Of a DNA stretch of 64,000 nt, positions 7,858 to 17,328 are shown piece by piece. Under the pieces are notes generated by a model that was not told the DNA's origin, did no database searches, and was given only the letters and a program-made list of their open reading frames with translations. The translations under genes were made by a program, and so were the position numbers. Origin of the DNA: Ferrovibrio sp046294345 (GTDB taxonomy: Bacteria > Pseudomonadota > Alphaproteobacteria > Ferrovibrionales > Ferrovibrionaceae); assembly GCA_046294345.1 (NCBI GenBank), contig JBKBJT010000012.1, forward strand, positions 23,000 through 86,999, in the 5' to 3' direction. The number at the start of each line of letters is the position of its first letter. Within the stretch, counting starts at the first letter, position 1.

Positions 7858-8720
7858 CCTCGAACGGCTTCACCGAGCATTACTTTCATGCACAGGACGA
7901 TCTGCGTCTGTATTACCGGGATTACGGTGACCGGCATTCGACCCGGACGCCGCTGCTCTGTCTGCCCGGCCTGACCCGCAATGCCAGGGATTTCCACGAT
8001 TTCGCCATCCGGCAGAGCGCCGACCGGCGCGTGATCTGTTTCGATTTCCGTGGCCGCGGGCGTTCGGCTTACGATCCAGAGCCATCCAATTACCAGCCCT
8101 CCGTCTATCTGAGCGATCTGCAGCATCTGCTGGCCGTCACGCGCCTGCATCAGGTGATCGTGCTGGGTACCTCGATGGGCGGACTGATGGCCATGGCCAT
8201 GTCCGCCGCAATGCCGACCGCACTGGCCGGCGTGATCCTCAACGATGTCGGGCCGGATGTCAGCGAGGCCGGCCGGCAACGTATCGCGGGTTATATCGGC
8301 AATCCGGTTTATGCGCCTGATTACGACGCCGCCCTGGCTATCCTGCAGAAAACCTACGGCCCGGCCTATCCGAACCTGCATCGCGATGCCTGGATGCGCA
8401 TTACGCGCGCCACCTTCACCGAGGATGCCACGCGCGGGGGCCTGCGGCTGGATTACGATCTGAATATCGCTGTCGCCCTGCGGGAACAGGCAAAGCACCC
8501 CCTGCCCGACCTCTGGCCGCTCTTCCGGGGTCTGCGCCATCTGCCCGTGCTGGCCCTGCGTGGCGCGTTATCGGATATCCTGACTCCCGAAACCCTAATC
8601 CGCATGAAGCGTGAGCATGCCCGTATGATCACCGTGACCGTGCCGGATGTCGGGCATGTGCCGCAACTGGACGAACCCGAAGCAGCCACGGCCATCGACG
8701 CCTTCCTGGCCGGACTGTAG
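7854..8720 (+). CDS. Alpha/beta hydrolase
   Basis: A 288-residue alpha/beta-hydrolase. The nucleophile elbow is GTSMGG, the oxyanion region LCLPGLTRNARDF, the acid is probably the Asp in ALSDILTPE and the base the His in DVGHVPQLDEP. There is no signal peptide. The GTG start at 7854 overlaps the stop of the dehalogenase gene. Esterases, lactonases and fluoroacetate-type dehalogenases share this fold, so the reaction cannot be named. Coupling with a haloacid dehalogenase gene may hint at a shared substrate class, but this is inference only. Confidence 0.88.
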   Translation: MTSNGFTEHYFHAQDDLRLYYRDYGDRHSTRTPLLCLPGLTRNARDFHDFAIRQSADRRVICFDFRGRGRSAYDPEPSNYQPSVYLSDLQHLLAVTRLHQVIVLGTSMGGLMAMAMSAAMPTALAGVILNDVGPDVSEAGRQRIAGYIGNPVYAPDYDAALAILQKTYGPAYPNLHRDAWMRITRATFTEDATRGGLRLDYDLNIAVALREQAKHPLPDLWPLFRGLRHLPVLALRGALSDILTPETLIRMKREHARMITVTVPDVGHVPQLDEPEAATAIDAFLAGL

Positions 8721-8792
8721 GGCGCCCGGACTGTCGAACCCTAGCGGGCTCATGCTATAACCCGCCGGCCACGCTTATCTGGAGATTTCGAC

Positions 8793-9800
8793 ATGAACGC
8801 CCCCGCCAAACTGCCGTCACTTCCAACGGTGGTCGATGTGGAGAATGCCGCCAAATGCCTGCGCGGCATCGCCGTACAAACCCCGCTGCTGGAAAACCGT
8901 TTTCTAAACGAAAGACTGGGCGGACGACTGCTGATCAAGGCCGAACCACTGCAGGTGACGGGTTCGTTCAAGTTCCGCGGGGCCTATAACCGGATCAGCC
9001 GGCTGGATGCCGAAGAACGCAAACGCGGCATCGTCGCGTTTTCCTCGGGCAACCATGCCCAGGCCGCGGCCTGGGCGGCGCGCCTGTGCGGCACGCCGGC
9101 GGTGATCGTGATGCCCAGCGATGCACCGGCCATCAAGATTGCCAATACACGCGCCTATGGCGCCGAAGTGATACTGTACGACCGCTACAAGGAAGATCGC
9201 GAAGCCATCGGCCGGCGCTATTGCGATGAGCGCGGCATGACGCTCGTGCCGCCCTTCAACGATCCATTCATCATCTCGGGCCAGGGCACCATCGGGCTGG
9301 AAATCGCGGCGCAATGCGCCGAGCGCGATATCGTGCCGGATGCCGTGCTGGCCCCGGCCTCAGGCGGAGGGCTGATCTCGGGGATTGCGCTGGCGATCAA
9401 AGATCGCCTGCCCGGCACCGAAGTCTATTGCGCCGAACCCGATCAGTTCGACGATATCGACCTTTCGCTCAAAGCCGGCAAGATCGTGAGCCATGCCGGC
9501 AAGGGCAACACCTTCTGTGATGCCCTGATGGCGCCGCATCCGGGCGACATCACCTTCGGCGTGATGAGTGCCAACCTGAAAGGCGCCGTTTCTGCTACCG
9601 ATGCCGAAGTGGAAACCGCGATTGCCACCGCCTTTCATTACTTCAAGCTGGTGGTCGAGCCTGGCGGCGCGGCAGCGCTGGCCAGCGTGCTGAATGGCAA
9701 GGTGCCGTGCGTTAACCGCACGGTGGTCGCGGTGGCATCAGGCGGAAATATTGACTCATCGCTCTACTCCGCCATCATCAGCCGCACCCCGCCGGTCTGA
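8793..9800 (+). CDS. Threonine/serine dehydratase (PLP-dependent)
   Basis: A 335-residue fold-type II PLP enzyme. The Schiff-base Lys60 lies in GSFKFRGA, the substrate-binding SSGNHAQ follows, and the glycine-rich phosphate loop is SGGGLISG. It lacks the C-terminal ACT-like domains of biosynthetic IlvA (about 500 residues), so it belongs to the short threonine ammonia-lyase / serine dehydratase group and should make 2-oxobutyrate or pyruvate. Serine racemases look alike and cannot be excluded. It stands 72 bases after the hydrolase gene and 59 before the thiolase. With the propionyl-CoA carboxylase elsewhere in the window, a route from threonine through propionyl-CoA is possible. Confidence 0.88.
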   Translation: MNAPAKLPSLPTVVDVENAAKCLRGIAVQTPLLENRFLNERLGGRLLIKAEPLQVTGSFKFRGAYNRISRLDAEERKRGIVAFSSGNHAQAAAWAARLCGTPAVIVMPSDAPAIKIANTRAYGAEVILYDRYKEDREAIGRRYCDERGMTLVPPFNDPFIISGQGTIGLEIAAQCAERDIVPDAVLAPASGGGLISGIALAIKDRLPGTEVYCAEPDQFDDIDLSLKAGKIVSHAGKGNTFCDALMAPHPGDITFGVMSANLKGAVSATDAEVETAIATAFHYFKLVVEPGGAAALASVLNGKVPCVNRTVVAVASGGNIDSSLYSAIISRTPPV

Positions 9801-9859
9801 GCAGACCAAGGATCGGGCGGTATCGTTCAACTCGGCCGAGAGACCCTAGGGAGAGACAT

Positions 9860-11062
<1,203 letters not shown>

Positions 11063-11082
11063 TCCGCCCACCAGGAAAAGCG

Positions 11083-11112
11083 AAGAGCGGGCTTCTGGCC
11101 CGCTCTTTTTTT
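11083..11112 (+). terminator. Intrinsic terminator of the thiolase gene
   Basis: AAGAGCGGGC (11083-11092) pairs perfectly with GCCCGCTCTT (11098-11107) around a 5-base loop TTCTG and runs into TTTTT. It lies 20 bases after the stop codon of the thiolase gene and just before the end of the convergent chemoreceptor gene. Confidence 0.9.
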
Positions 11113-11115
11113 GCC

Positions 11116-13035
11116 TCAGATCTTGTAGCCGATACGGAAACCGCCCCAGTGCCGTCCCTGGATGATGACCGGGGCCGACATGTCCTTCATCAGCACGAAC
11201 ACGCCACCGCCCATGTCACGGCGGTAACATTGCAGCAGGTAATGCTTTTCGTTCCGGCCGCAGGCCAGGCCAACCGGATCGTTGAACATGCGGCGATTCC
11301 GCGAATTGGCGGCATTCCAGACCGGATCACCGCCCTGGGGCTGCGAGTATTTCAGGTTATGCGTGGGCAGGAACCCATTGCGGTCGATGGCAGCGCAGAA
11401 CGCAATCGCCGAGTTGGACTCCAGCAGCGGCTCCTGAATTTTCGGCAGGTGCGTGTCGGTGAATTTCACAAACCGCGTCATGAATTGCTGCGGGTTCGTG
11501 CCCTTGATCGGCGCGTAGTTCTCGTCGAAGAAATCATCCAGGCTCATCTCGCCGCGACGGATCGCATCCTCGAACAGTGCACTGATCTCGGCGGCCGCAC
11601 GCTTGGCCGCCACCAGGAACGGCCTGTCGGCCGTGGTGGTGACGAATCCGATCTGAGTCGCCAGATTGGCCACTTGCTGGTCGATGTCCTGAACCGCCGC
11701 TCCGGTCCGCTGAACCACGGAGAGATAGCCGCGCGTCGCCGCGTTCATGTCGGTGATCGCATGGGTCACGCCATTCACGCGGCTGGACTGGTCGGTGCTG
11801 GCCTGCTCGATCTCCCCGAGCTGCTGGCCCATCGAGTCAATTGCCTCGACGATACGATTCAGCACGGTGCCGGTCTCACTCACCAGAGTCACGCCAGATT
11901 TCACCTTGTCGTCGGACTGCTTGATGATGGCGCCGATGTCCTTCGACGCATTGGCCGAACGCTGGGCCAACGCCCGCACTTCCTGCGCCACCACGGCAAA
12001 ACCCTTGCCGGCTTCGCCCGCTCGCGCCGCCTCGACCGAGGCATTCAGGGCGAGCAGGTTGGTTTGGAAAGCGATTTCGTTGATCAGCGAGGTGATCTCG
12101 GAAATCCGGTGGGACATGTCGGCCATTTCATTCATCGCGTCGATCGAGCGACGAACCACCACCACGCCGTTCTGCGCAGCGGCCCGTGCCTCATCCGCAC
12201 GCTGGTTGGCGCGCTTGGCTGCCGCCTCGTTGGCACGCGCCGCCTCGCTGAGAGAGGCCGCATCGGCCGCCGTGCGGTCAAGGCTGTCGGACTGGGCCTC
12301 CGCGCTTTCCGCCAAGCCTTTCGCTTCGCGTGTCAGCTGCACAGTGGCTGCGGAAATCGTGTTCGCGGCCTGCACGATGGTGCCGATCACATTGCCCAAG
12401 CGATCTATGGCCTGTTGCACGCCTTCGCGCATCACGGCGAAGTCGCCGCCGCGGCTGTTCGGAATGCCGTCCGAAAGATCGCCTTCCGCCATGCGGGCGA
12501 ACAGGTCTTTCAGATCGCCGACCACCGAATCCAGCGTCTCGGCCATGCTATTGAAATGCTCAGCCAGGCGATGGGCCGCTTCCTCGCCGTCATGATCGGA
12601 TACCCGCTGATGCAGGATACCGCTGCCAATCGAACGGCAAAGTCCGGCCATTTCGTCCAGCACGGCGGTGTCGGCCCGGCGCATCCGCTCGAGTTCGGCC
12701 TCCAGGGTATCGATGCGGCTCTGCAAAGCCTGTTGATGCGCTTCGCCCTCGCGCCAGACCTGGGCCAGCCGCTGCAGGGGTTCGCTGCCTTCCCCGATGG
12801 ATGCGGATTTCGGCCAGTTCTGTAATGCCGCGTGAAGACGCGATTGCCCTGCCGTCAGCGATGCCATGAAAATCGCGCCGATCACCAGCGTCACGAGCCC
12901 CGCCGCCATCGCATAGACCGATCCGGCCGCGCCGGCCTGACTGGCGCTCCAAATCCATCCGGCTGCAGCGACAAGCAGCGACAACATCGCCAATCCAAGC
13001 CGCAATCCGAGTGGCAGATTGGTCAGTACCCGCAT
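11116..13035 (-). CDS. Methyl-accepting chemotaxis protein with C-terminal sensor domain
   Basis: A 639-residue chemoreceptor. Two hydrophobic segments (about 10-28 and 38-58) lie almost back to back, leaving no room for a periplasmic ligand domain. A HAMP-like region follows, then the signalling hairpin with NEIAFQTNLLALNASVEAA and AQEVRALAQRSA. Behind it come some 140 residues with FCAAIDRNGFLPTHN, YRRDMGGG, VLMKD and GRHWGGFRIGY, a module found at the C terminus of many alphaproteobacterial receptors and likely the sensor, in the cytosol. The ATG at 13035 follows GGAGGAAG; an upstream in-frame start would add 29 residues. No che genes are nearby. Confidence 0.92.
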   Translation of the reverse strand: MRVLTNLPLGLRLGLAMLSLLVAAAGWIWSASQAGAAGSVYAMAAGLVTLVIGAIFMASLTAGQSRLHAALQNWPKSASIGEGSEPLQRLAQVWREGEAHQQALQSRIDTLEAELERMRRADTAVLDEMAGLCRSIGSGILHQRVSDHDGEEAAHRLAEHFNSMAETLDSVVGDLKDLFARMAEGDLSDGIPNSRGGDFAVMREGVQQAIDRLGNVIGTIVQAANTISAATVQLTREAKGLAESAEAQSDSLDRTAADAASLSEAARANEAAAKRANQRADEARAAAQNGVVVVRRSIDAMNEMADMSHRISEITSLINEIAFQTNLLALNASVEAARAGEAGKGFAVVAQEVRALAQRSANASKDIGAIIKQSDDKVKSGVTLVSETGTVLNRIVEAIDSMGQQLGEIEQASTDQSSRVNGVTHAITDMNAATRGYLSVVQRTGAAVQDIDQQVANLATQIGFVTTTADRPFLVAAKRAAAEISALFEDAIRRGEMSLDDFFDENYAPIKGTNPQQFMTRFVKFTDTHLPKIQEPLLESNSAIAFCAAIDRNGFLPTHNLKYSQPQGGDPVWNAANSRNRRMFNDPVGLACGRNEKHYLLQCYRRDMGGGVFVLMKDMSAPVIIQGRHWGGFRIGYKI

Positions 13036-13236
13036 ACTTCCTCCCCGGGTGGGTAACCCCACATCATCAGTACTCTGCGCGATTTGTTTTTGAGTCTTTT
13101 CGATCTTACCGCGCTTTTGCAAGATTAACGCAAACCGTACCGCCTTGTGGAAGGGAGGGTTTCCAACTTTCTATGTCATTCCCCAAGACTTTAGTCGAAA
13201 GCCCAGGGGCAAAATGTACCACAAGTTGCGGAATAT

Positions 13237-13254
13237 GCTTCATCATCCCGTCAT
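13237..13254 (+). promoter_or_regulatory. Possible degenerate Pho box ahead of phoX
   Basis: GCTTCAT (13237-13243) and CCGTCAT (13248-13254) form a direct repeat with the 11-base period of PhoB sites (CTGTCAT twice). The second copy matches six of seven bases, the first four of seven. It lies 58 bases before the phoX start, a sensible place. The match is weak and could be chance; the rest of the 276-base gap 13036-13311 shows no clearer signal. Confidence 0.25.
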
Positions 13255-13311
13255 AAAGCGGCGCTACCCATCCTGCATCGGACGAATCAGAGCCGAAGCC
13301 AGGAGACCACC

Positions 13312-15339
13312 ATGACCAGCCCCGCCCTCGACGGTCGCAGCCGCAGCGAAGCTTTTGAAGATTCCCAGGATATCGGTATCAACCCCTGCTCCAACCCGAC
13401 CATCGAAGAGGTAATGCAGCAGCGTTATGGCCGGCGTGATGTGCTGAAGGGCCTGCTGGCTGGCAGCGCCGCCAGCGTAGCACTGAGCACGGGCCTGGGT
13501 GTTGGTCTGGCAATTGGCGCGACGGATGCCCGCGCCAATGGAACCCGCCACAGCTTCAATTTCAGGGAAGTACCCCATGGCGTCGACCACACCCACCATG
13601 TCGCGGAAGGCTATGATGCCGAGGTGCTGATCCGCTGGGGCGATCCGGTCACACCGGATGCGCCGGCCTTCGACCCCCGCCGCCAGACCGCGGCTGCCCA
13701 GCAGAAGCAGTTCGGCTACAACAACGACTACCTCGCCTACATGCCTCTACCACTGGGAAGCAAGAATTCTGACCGCGGCCTGCTTGTGGTGAATCATGAG
13801 TACACGAACGAAGAGCTGATGTTCCCCGGTATGGCGCGGCAGGACAGCAAGGAGGTGCTGTTCCGCGACATGACCAGGGACATGGTCGACATTGAGATGG
13901 CCGCCCATGGCATGTCGGTGGTGGAGATACAGAAGAACGCTGATGGGAAATGGTCGCTGGTCAACGGCAGCCTGCATGGCCGCCGCGTCGACGGTCTGGC
14001 CTCGATCTGCGAAATGAGTGGTCCGGTTGCCGGCCATGCCCGTGTGAAGACCAAGGCCGATCCGACAGGCCGCCGTGTGATCGGTACGTTGAACAACTGC
14101 GCCGGTGGTGTGACGCCCTGGGGTACCGTGCTGAGCGGCGAAGAGAACTTCCACGGCTATTTCGGCGGCAAGCTGGAAGCCGGCCATCCCGAGGAGCGCA
14201 ATCACAAGCGCTATGGGGTTCCCGGCAACTGGTATGCTTGGGCGAAATTCCACGACCGTTTCGACGTGACCAAGGAACCGAATGAAGCCAACCGCTATGG
14301 CTGGGTGGTGGAAATCGACCCCTATGATCCGAAATCGGTGCCGAAGAAACGCACGGCACTGGGGCGCACCAAGCATGAAGGTGCCACTGTTGTGGTAAAC
14401 AAGGACGGCCGGGTGGCGGTTTATTCCGGCGACGACGAGCGTTTCGAATATGTCTACAAATTCGTCACGCGTGGCCGTTACAATCCCGGCAATCGCCAGG
14501 CCAATATGAATCTGCTCGACGACGGTACATTGTTCGTCGCCCGCTACGACGCCAATGGCCGCGGCGAGTGGCTGCCGCTCGTTTTCGGCCAGGGGCCTCT
14601 GACCGCAGCCAACGGCTTCAACAGCCAGGCCGACGTGCTGATCGAAGCCCGTCGCGCCGCTGATCTGCTTGGCGCCACCAAGATGGACCGGCCGGAGGAG
14701 ATCGAGGTCAATCCGGTGAACGGCAAGGTCTATGCGATCATGACCAACAACAGCCGTCGCAAACCCGAGCAGGTCGATGCCGCCAATCCGCGGCCCTCAA
14801 ACCAATGGGGTCAGATCATCGAGATGATCCAGCCTGACAACGACCACACAGCCAGCACCTTTGCCTGGAGCATCCTGATCCAGGCCGGCAATCCGGCCGA
14901 TCCGAAAGTCGCCGGCAAATATCACCCGCAGACCACCGCCAATGGCTGGTTCGCCTGCCCCGACAATGCAGCCTTCGACAGCCAAGGCCGCTTCTGGGTC
15001 GGCACCGACCAGGGCGAGGCCTGGCAAAAGGCCAGCGGTACGGCCGATGGCATCTGGGCGGTGGAGACCGAAGGTCCGAACCGCGGCCTGTCGAAGATGT
15101 TTTTCCGCAATCCGATCGGCGCGGAAATCTGCGGCCCCTGTTTCACACCTGACGACAAGGCCCTCTTTGTGGCTGTGCAACACCCGGCGGCCGATGGCGG
15201 CGAGGCATTTACCAAGAGCGGCAAGGGTTCGACTTTCGAGGATCCGGCCACCCGCTGGCCGGACTTCCAGCCTGACATGCCACCACGGCCTTCGGTGGTT
15301 GTGATCACCAAGAAAGACGGCCGTATTCTGGGCTCCTGA
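13312..15339 (+). CDS. phoX: PhoX-type alkaline phosphatase, Tat-exported
   Basis: A 675-residue protein of the PhoX family (DUF839), monomeric calcium- and iron-dependent alkaline phosphatases. A Tat signal sits after a long N-terminal region: RRDVLKG at 41-47 followed by a hydrophobic Ala/Gly/Leu stretch and a cleavage-like ATDARA near 75. Family segments include LLVVNHEYTNEELMF, GTLNNCAGGVTPWGT, LSGEENFHGYFGG, GRTKHEGATVVV and SIAKMFF-like LSKMFFRNP. The last residues before the stop read DGRILGS. AGGAG precedes the ATG. The substrate should be phosphate esters outside the cytoplasm, and phosphate control is likely though only a weak Pho-box candidate is visible. Confidence 0.93.
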   Translation: MTSPALDGRSRSEAFEDSQDIGINPCSNPTIEEVMQQRYGRRDVLKGLLAGSAASVALSTGLGVGLAIGATDARANGTRHSFNFREVPHGVDHTHHVAEGYDAEVLIRWGDPVTPDAPAFDPRRQTAAAQQKQFGYNNDYLAYMPLPLGSKNSDRGLLVVNHEYTNEELMFPGMARQDSKEVLFRDMTRDMVDIEMAAHGMSVVEIQKNADGKWSLVNGSLHGRRVDGLASICEMSGPVAGHARVKTKADPTGRRVIGTLNNCAGGVTPWGTVLSGEENFHGYFGGKLEAGHPEERNHKRYGVPGNWYAWAKFHDRFDVTKEPNEANRYGWVVEIDPYDPKSVPKKRTALGRTKHEGATVVVNKDGRVAVYSGDDERFEYVYKFVTRGRYNPGNRQANMNLLDDGTLFVARYDANGRGEWLPLVFGQGPLTAANGFNSQADVLIEARRAADLLGATKMDRPEEIEVNPVNGKVYAIMTNNSRRKPEQVDAANPRPSNQWGQIIEMIQPDNDHTASTFAWSILIQAGNPADPKVAGKYHPQTTANGWFACPDNAAFDSQGRFWVGTDQGEAWQKASGTADGIWAVETEGPNRGLSKMFFRNPIGAEICGPCFTPDDKALFVAVQHPAADGGEAFTKSGKGSTFEDPATRWPDFQPDMPPRPSVVVITKKDGRILGS

Positions 15340-15348
15340 GGCATGGGA

Positions 15349-15373
15349 CCCGTCCGGCCGCCGGCTGGACGGG
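15349..15373 (+). terminator. GC-rich hairpin after phoX, possible terminator
   Basis: CCCGTCCGGC (15349-15358) pairs with GCTGGACGGG (15364-15373), one G-U pair, around a 5-base loop. It starts 9 bases after the phoX stop. No T-run follows, so its use as an intrinsic terminator is uncertain; it may instead protect the 3' end of the message. Confidence 0.4.
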
Positions 15374-15430
15374 CCTGTCCCCATATACAGCCTAACCCCA
15401 GCCCGCTATAACCCGCAGTACGGGAATTAA

Positions 15431-15970
15431 ATGCCCGCAAAAAGGCGGGCAGGTCGTGGGGCGATGGCCAAGGGACTCAACAAACCGCGCTTCATCAAGG
15501 CGCCGCAGGACCTGCGCCAGAAGGCGGTCAATTTCACTGATGGTCTGGAACTGACGCTGACCGACGAGGTACGCGCCAAGATCGATTCCGTGATCGCAGA
15601 TACCGCCGACGAGTTTTCCACAGAGATCCTGAACAGCCTGCGCGAAATGCGGGCTCAAGTGAAGGCGGCAGAGGACGATCGGCTGTCGCGCATCTTCATC
15701 ATGGAAACCATTTCCGAACTGGCTTTCGACATCAAAGGGATGGGCGGCACCTTCGGTTACCCCCTGCTCAGCCAGTTGGCCAAATCGCTGAAAGATTTCA
15801 TCGGCAAGCTCGGTATACCGAACGAGGCCCAGTTGGAGGTTATCAGCATCCATATTGACGCCATGTATGTAGTGTTGGCCCAGGGCATCAACAAACCACC
15901 GGCAAAGATGGAAAAAGACCTGCTGGAAAACCTGCGGGTTGCGGTGGACAAGGTCAAAGACATGGCCTGA
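15431..15970 (+). CDS. Hpt-like protein lacking the phosphorylatable histidine
   Basis: A 179-residue protein with no signal peptide. Residues 95-125 (ELAFDIKGMGGTFGY, then PLLSQLAKSLKDF) match the Hpt histidine phosphotransfer helix, whose motif is His-x-Leu/Ile-Lys-Gly; here the histidine position is Phe99 (codon TTC). About 90 residues precede it and a helical part follows. Without the His it cannot relay phosphate in the usual way and may bind a response regulator or kinase as a pseudo-Hpt. ATG 15431 has GGGAA upstream; an internal ATG at 15464 is possible. No kinase or receiver gene is adjacent; phoX is upstream and a chemoreceptor lies beyond it. Confidence 0.6.
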   Translation: MPAKRRAGRGAMAKGLNKPRFIKAPQDLRQKAVNFTDGLELTLTDEVRAKIDSVIADTADEFSTEILNSLREMRAQVKAAEDDRLSRIFIMETISELAFDIKGMGGTFGYPLLSQLAKSLKDFIGKLGIPNEAQLEVISIHIDAMYVVLAQGINKPPAKMEKDLLENLRVAVDKVKDMA

Positions 15971-16032
15971 TCCAGCCCTCGCTGGCCTGGTTTATTACCA
16001 TTCGCTAACCTTTTGCCGGCAGTCTGCGATCC

Positions 16033-16254
16033 ATGAACTCCGATGCCGAAATCTGGCGCGCCGCGCGCGACCTTATCGCCGACCATGGTCCTCGCCGTGC
16101 GGAGACCCATGCGACCAAGGTTCTGGCGGAAATGACGCTGGGTGGCGATTTCGCCGGCACGTTGGTCTGGCGGCGCATTCTGCGGGCTGTAAAGGGCCTG
16201 AATGCCAATGGTGGGAAAACCGGCGGTTCCAGCCTGACGCAGCGGCGCCGCTGA
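16033..16254 (+). CDS. Small conserved protein, DUF6961-like
   Basis: A 73-residue basic protein. The core has the layout of the DUF6961 family found in alphaproteobacteria: an N-terminal EIWRAARDLIADHG helix, an Ala-rich middle with THATKVLAEM, a GDFAG turn and the closing VWRRILRAV. No function is known for the family. The ATG at 16033 is 62 bases after the Hpt-like gene, and the stop lies one base from the stop of the convergent pentapeptide gene. No signal peptide or membrane segment. Confidence 0.6.
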   Translation: MNSDAEIWRAARDLIADHGPRRAETHATKVLAEMTLGGDFAGTLVWRRILRAVKGLNANGGKTGGSSLTQRRR

Positions 16255-16255
16255 C

Positions 16256-17236
16256 CTAATTCTTCTTATCGTTGAGCACCACGGGCAGACCGCGTGATCC
16301 TTCGATCAATGCGCCGCGGAAATCCGCGTCCGTCATGTTGCTGTACATCAGATTGGCTTCGCGCAAATCCGAACAGATCAGCTTGGCGCCGTGCAGATTT
16401 GCATTCGAGAGATTGGCGGCGCGCAGATCGGCGCCATTCAGATTGGCCTGCGCCAGATGTGCGCGCGACAAGTACCAGCCCGCCATGATCGCGCGGCGGC
16501 CGGTATGGCCTTCGGACTCGATCCAGTTCTGGTGATCGCGCAGCACCTGCTCGATCACTTCCGGCGCAACCTCCTTGGGTAGTTTTGCGCCGGTGCCATG
16601 CAGTTCACGCAACATCTCGGGCGGAAAATCGGCCAAGTTGAAATTGGCATCATGCAGCTTGGCGTTCTTGAACTGCACCTTGCTCAGCGTCGAATAAGAG
16701 AAATCCGCACCTTCAAGATCGGCGTTGTCGAGGATGGCGCCATCCAAGATGGCGCCGACAAAGGACGCGCCGAGCAGCTTGGCCTGGGTCAGGTTGGTGT
16801 TGTGCAGCGTGGTATCCTTCAACGACACGACGCCGCCCTTGCCATGCGGCGGCACCGGCGGATCGGTCATCGGCCGCATGTCGGCATTCTCGAAGCGCGT
16901 GCCTTTCAGGATTGCCCTCGACAGGTCGGCACCACGCAGATTGGCCCAGATGAACCGCGAGTTGGTCAGATCGGCGCCGGAGAAATCGCAGCCGGTAAGC
17001 ACTGCCTGGCTGAAATCGGAGTTGCGCAGATCGGCGCAATAGAAGCGGCAGCTGCGGAATACGGTGCGCTGAAGGTTCATGCCCACCAGCTTGATGCCGG
17101 TGAGATCGGCGCCCACGAGGGTGAGCTGCTTGCCGCGCGTCAGCTTGCCCAGTTTCCCGGACAGGAACTCGCCATGGGCCTTGATCTGATCGTAGAGATC
17201 GTCCGGCCAGGGGGCGTGGGTGGCGCCGCTGCTCAT
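16256..17236 (-). CDS. Pentapeptide-repeat protein (first of two)
   Basis: A 326-residue protein made largely of A(D/N)Lxx repeats, which form a right-handed quadrilateral beta-helix. There are two repeat blocks, about residues 35-195 and 255-315, split by a helical insert near 205-250 (LRDHQNWIESEGHTGRRA). The same His-rich motif style opens the protein (IKAHGEFLSGKLGK). No signal peptide is seen. Some such proteins mimic DNA and guard gyrase, but most have no known role, and none can be assigned here. ATG 17236 has GGAG upstream; an earlier in-frame start would add 14 residues. A paralogue lies at 50562-51797. Confidence 0.88.
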   Translation of the reverse strand: MSSGATHAPWPDDLYDQIKAHGEFLSGKLGKLTRGKQLTLVGADLTGIKLVGMNLQRTVFRSCRFYCADLRNSDFSQAVLTGCDFSGADLTNSRFIWANLRGADLSRAILKGTRFENADMRPMTDPPVPPHGKGGVVSLKDTTLHNTNLTQAKLLGASFVGAILDGAILDNADLEGADFSYSTLSKVQFKNAKLHDANFNLADFPPEMLRELHGTGAKLPKEVAPEVIEQVLRDHQNWIESEGHTGRRAIMAGWYLSRAHLAQANLNGADLRAANLSNANLHGAKLICSDLREANLMYSNMTDADFRGALIEGSRGLPVVLNDKKN

Positions 17237-17328
17237 GTCTCCATCCGCTACGCAGTCCGGCAGGTGCCGCGACCACATTCATCCTTGCAGTGAATGTGAG
17301 AGGCTAGCGGGCGGAATTCAAGAAAGTC

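Noticed and set aside
16256..17236. Pentapeptide protein as a quinolone-resistance Qnr protein
   Set aside because: It is longer, has two blocks split by a helical insert, and lacks the overall Qnr plan; no gyrase link can be claimed.
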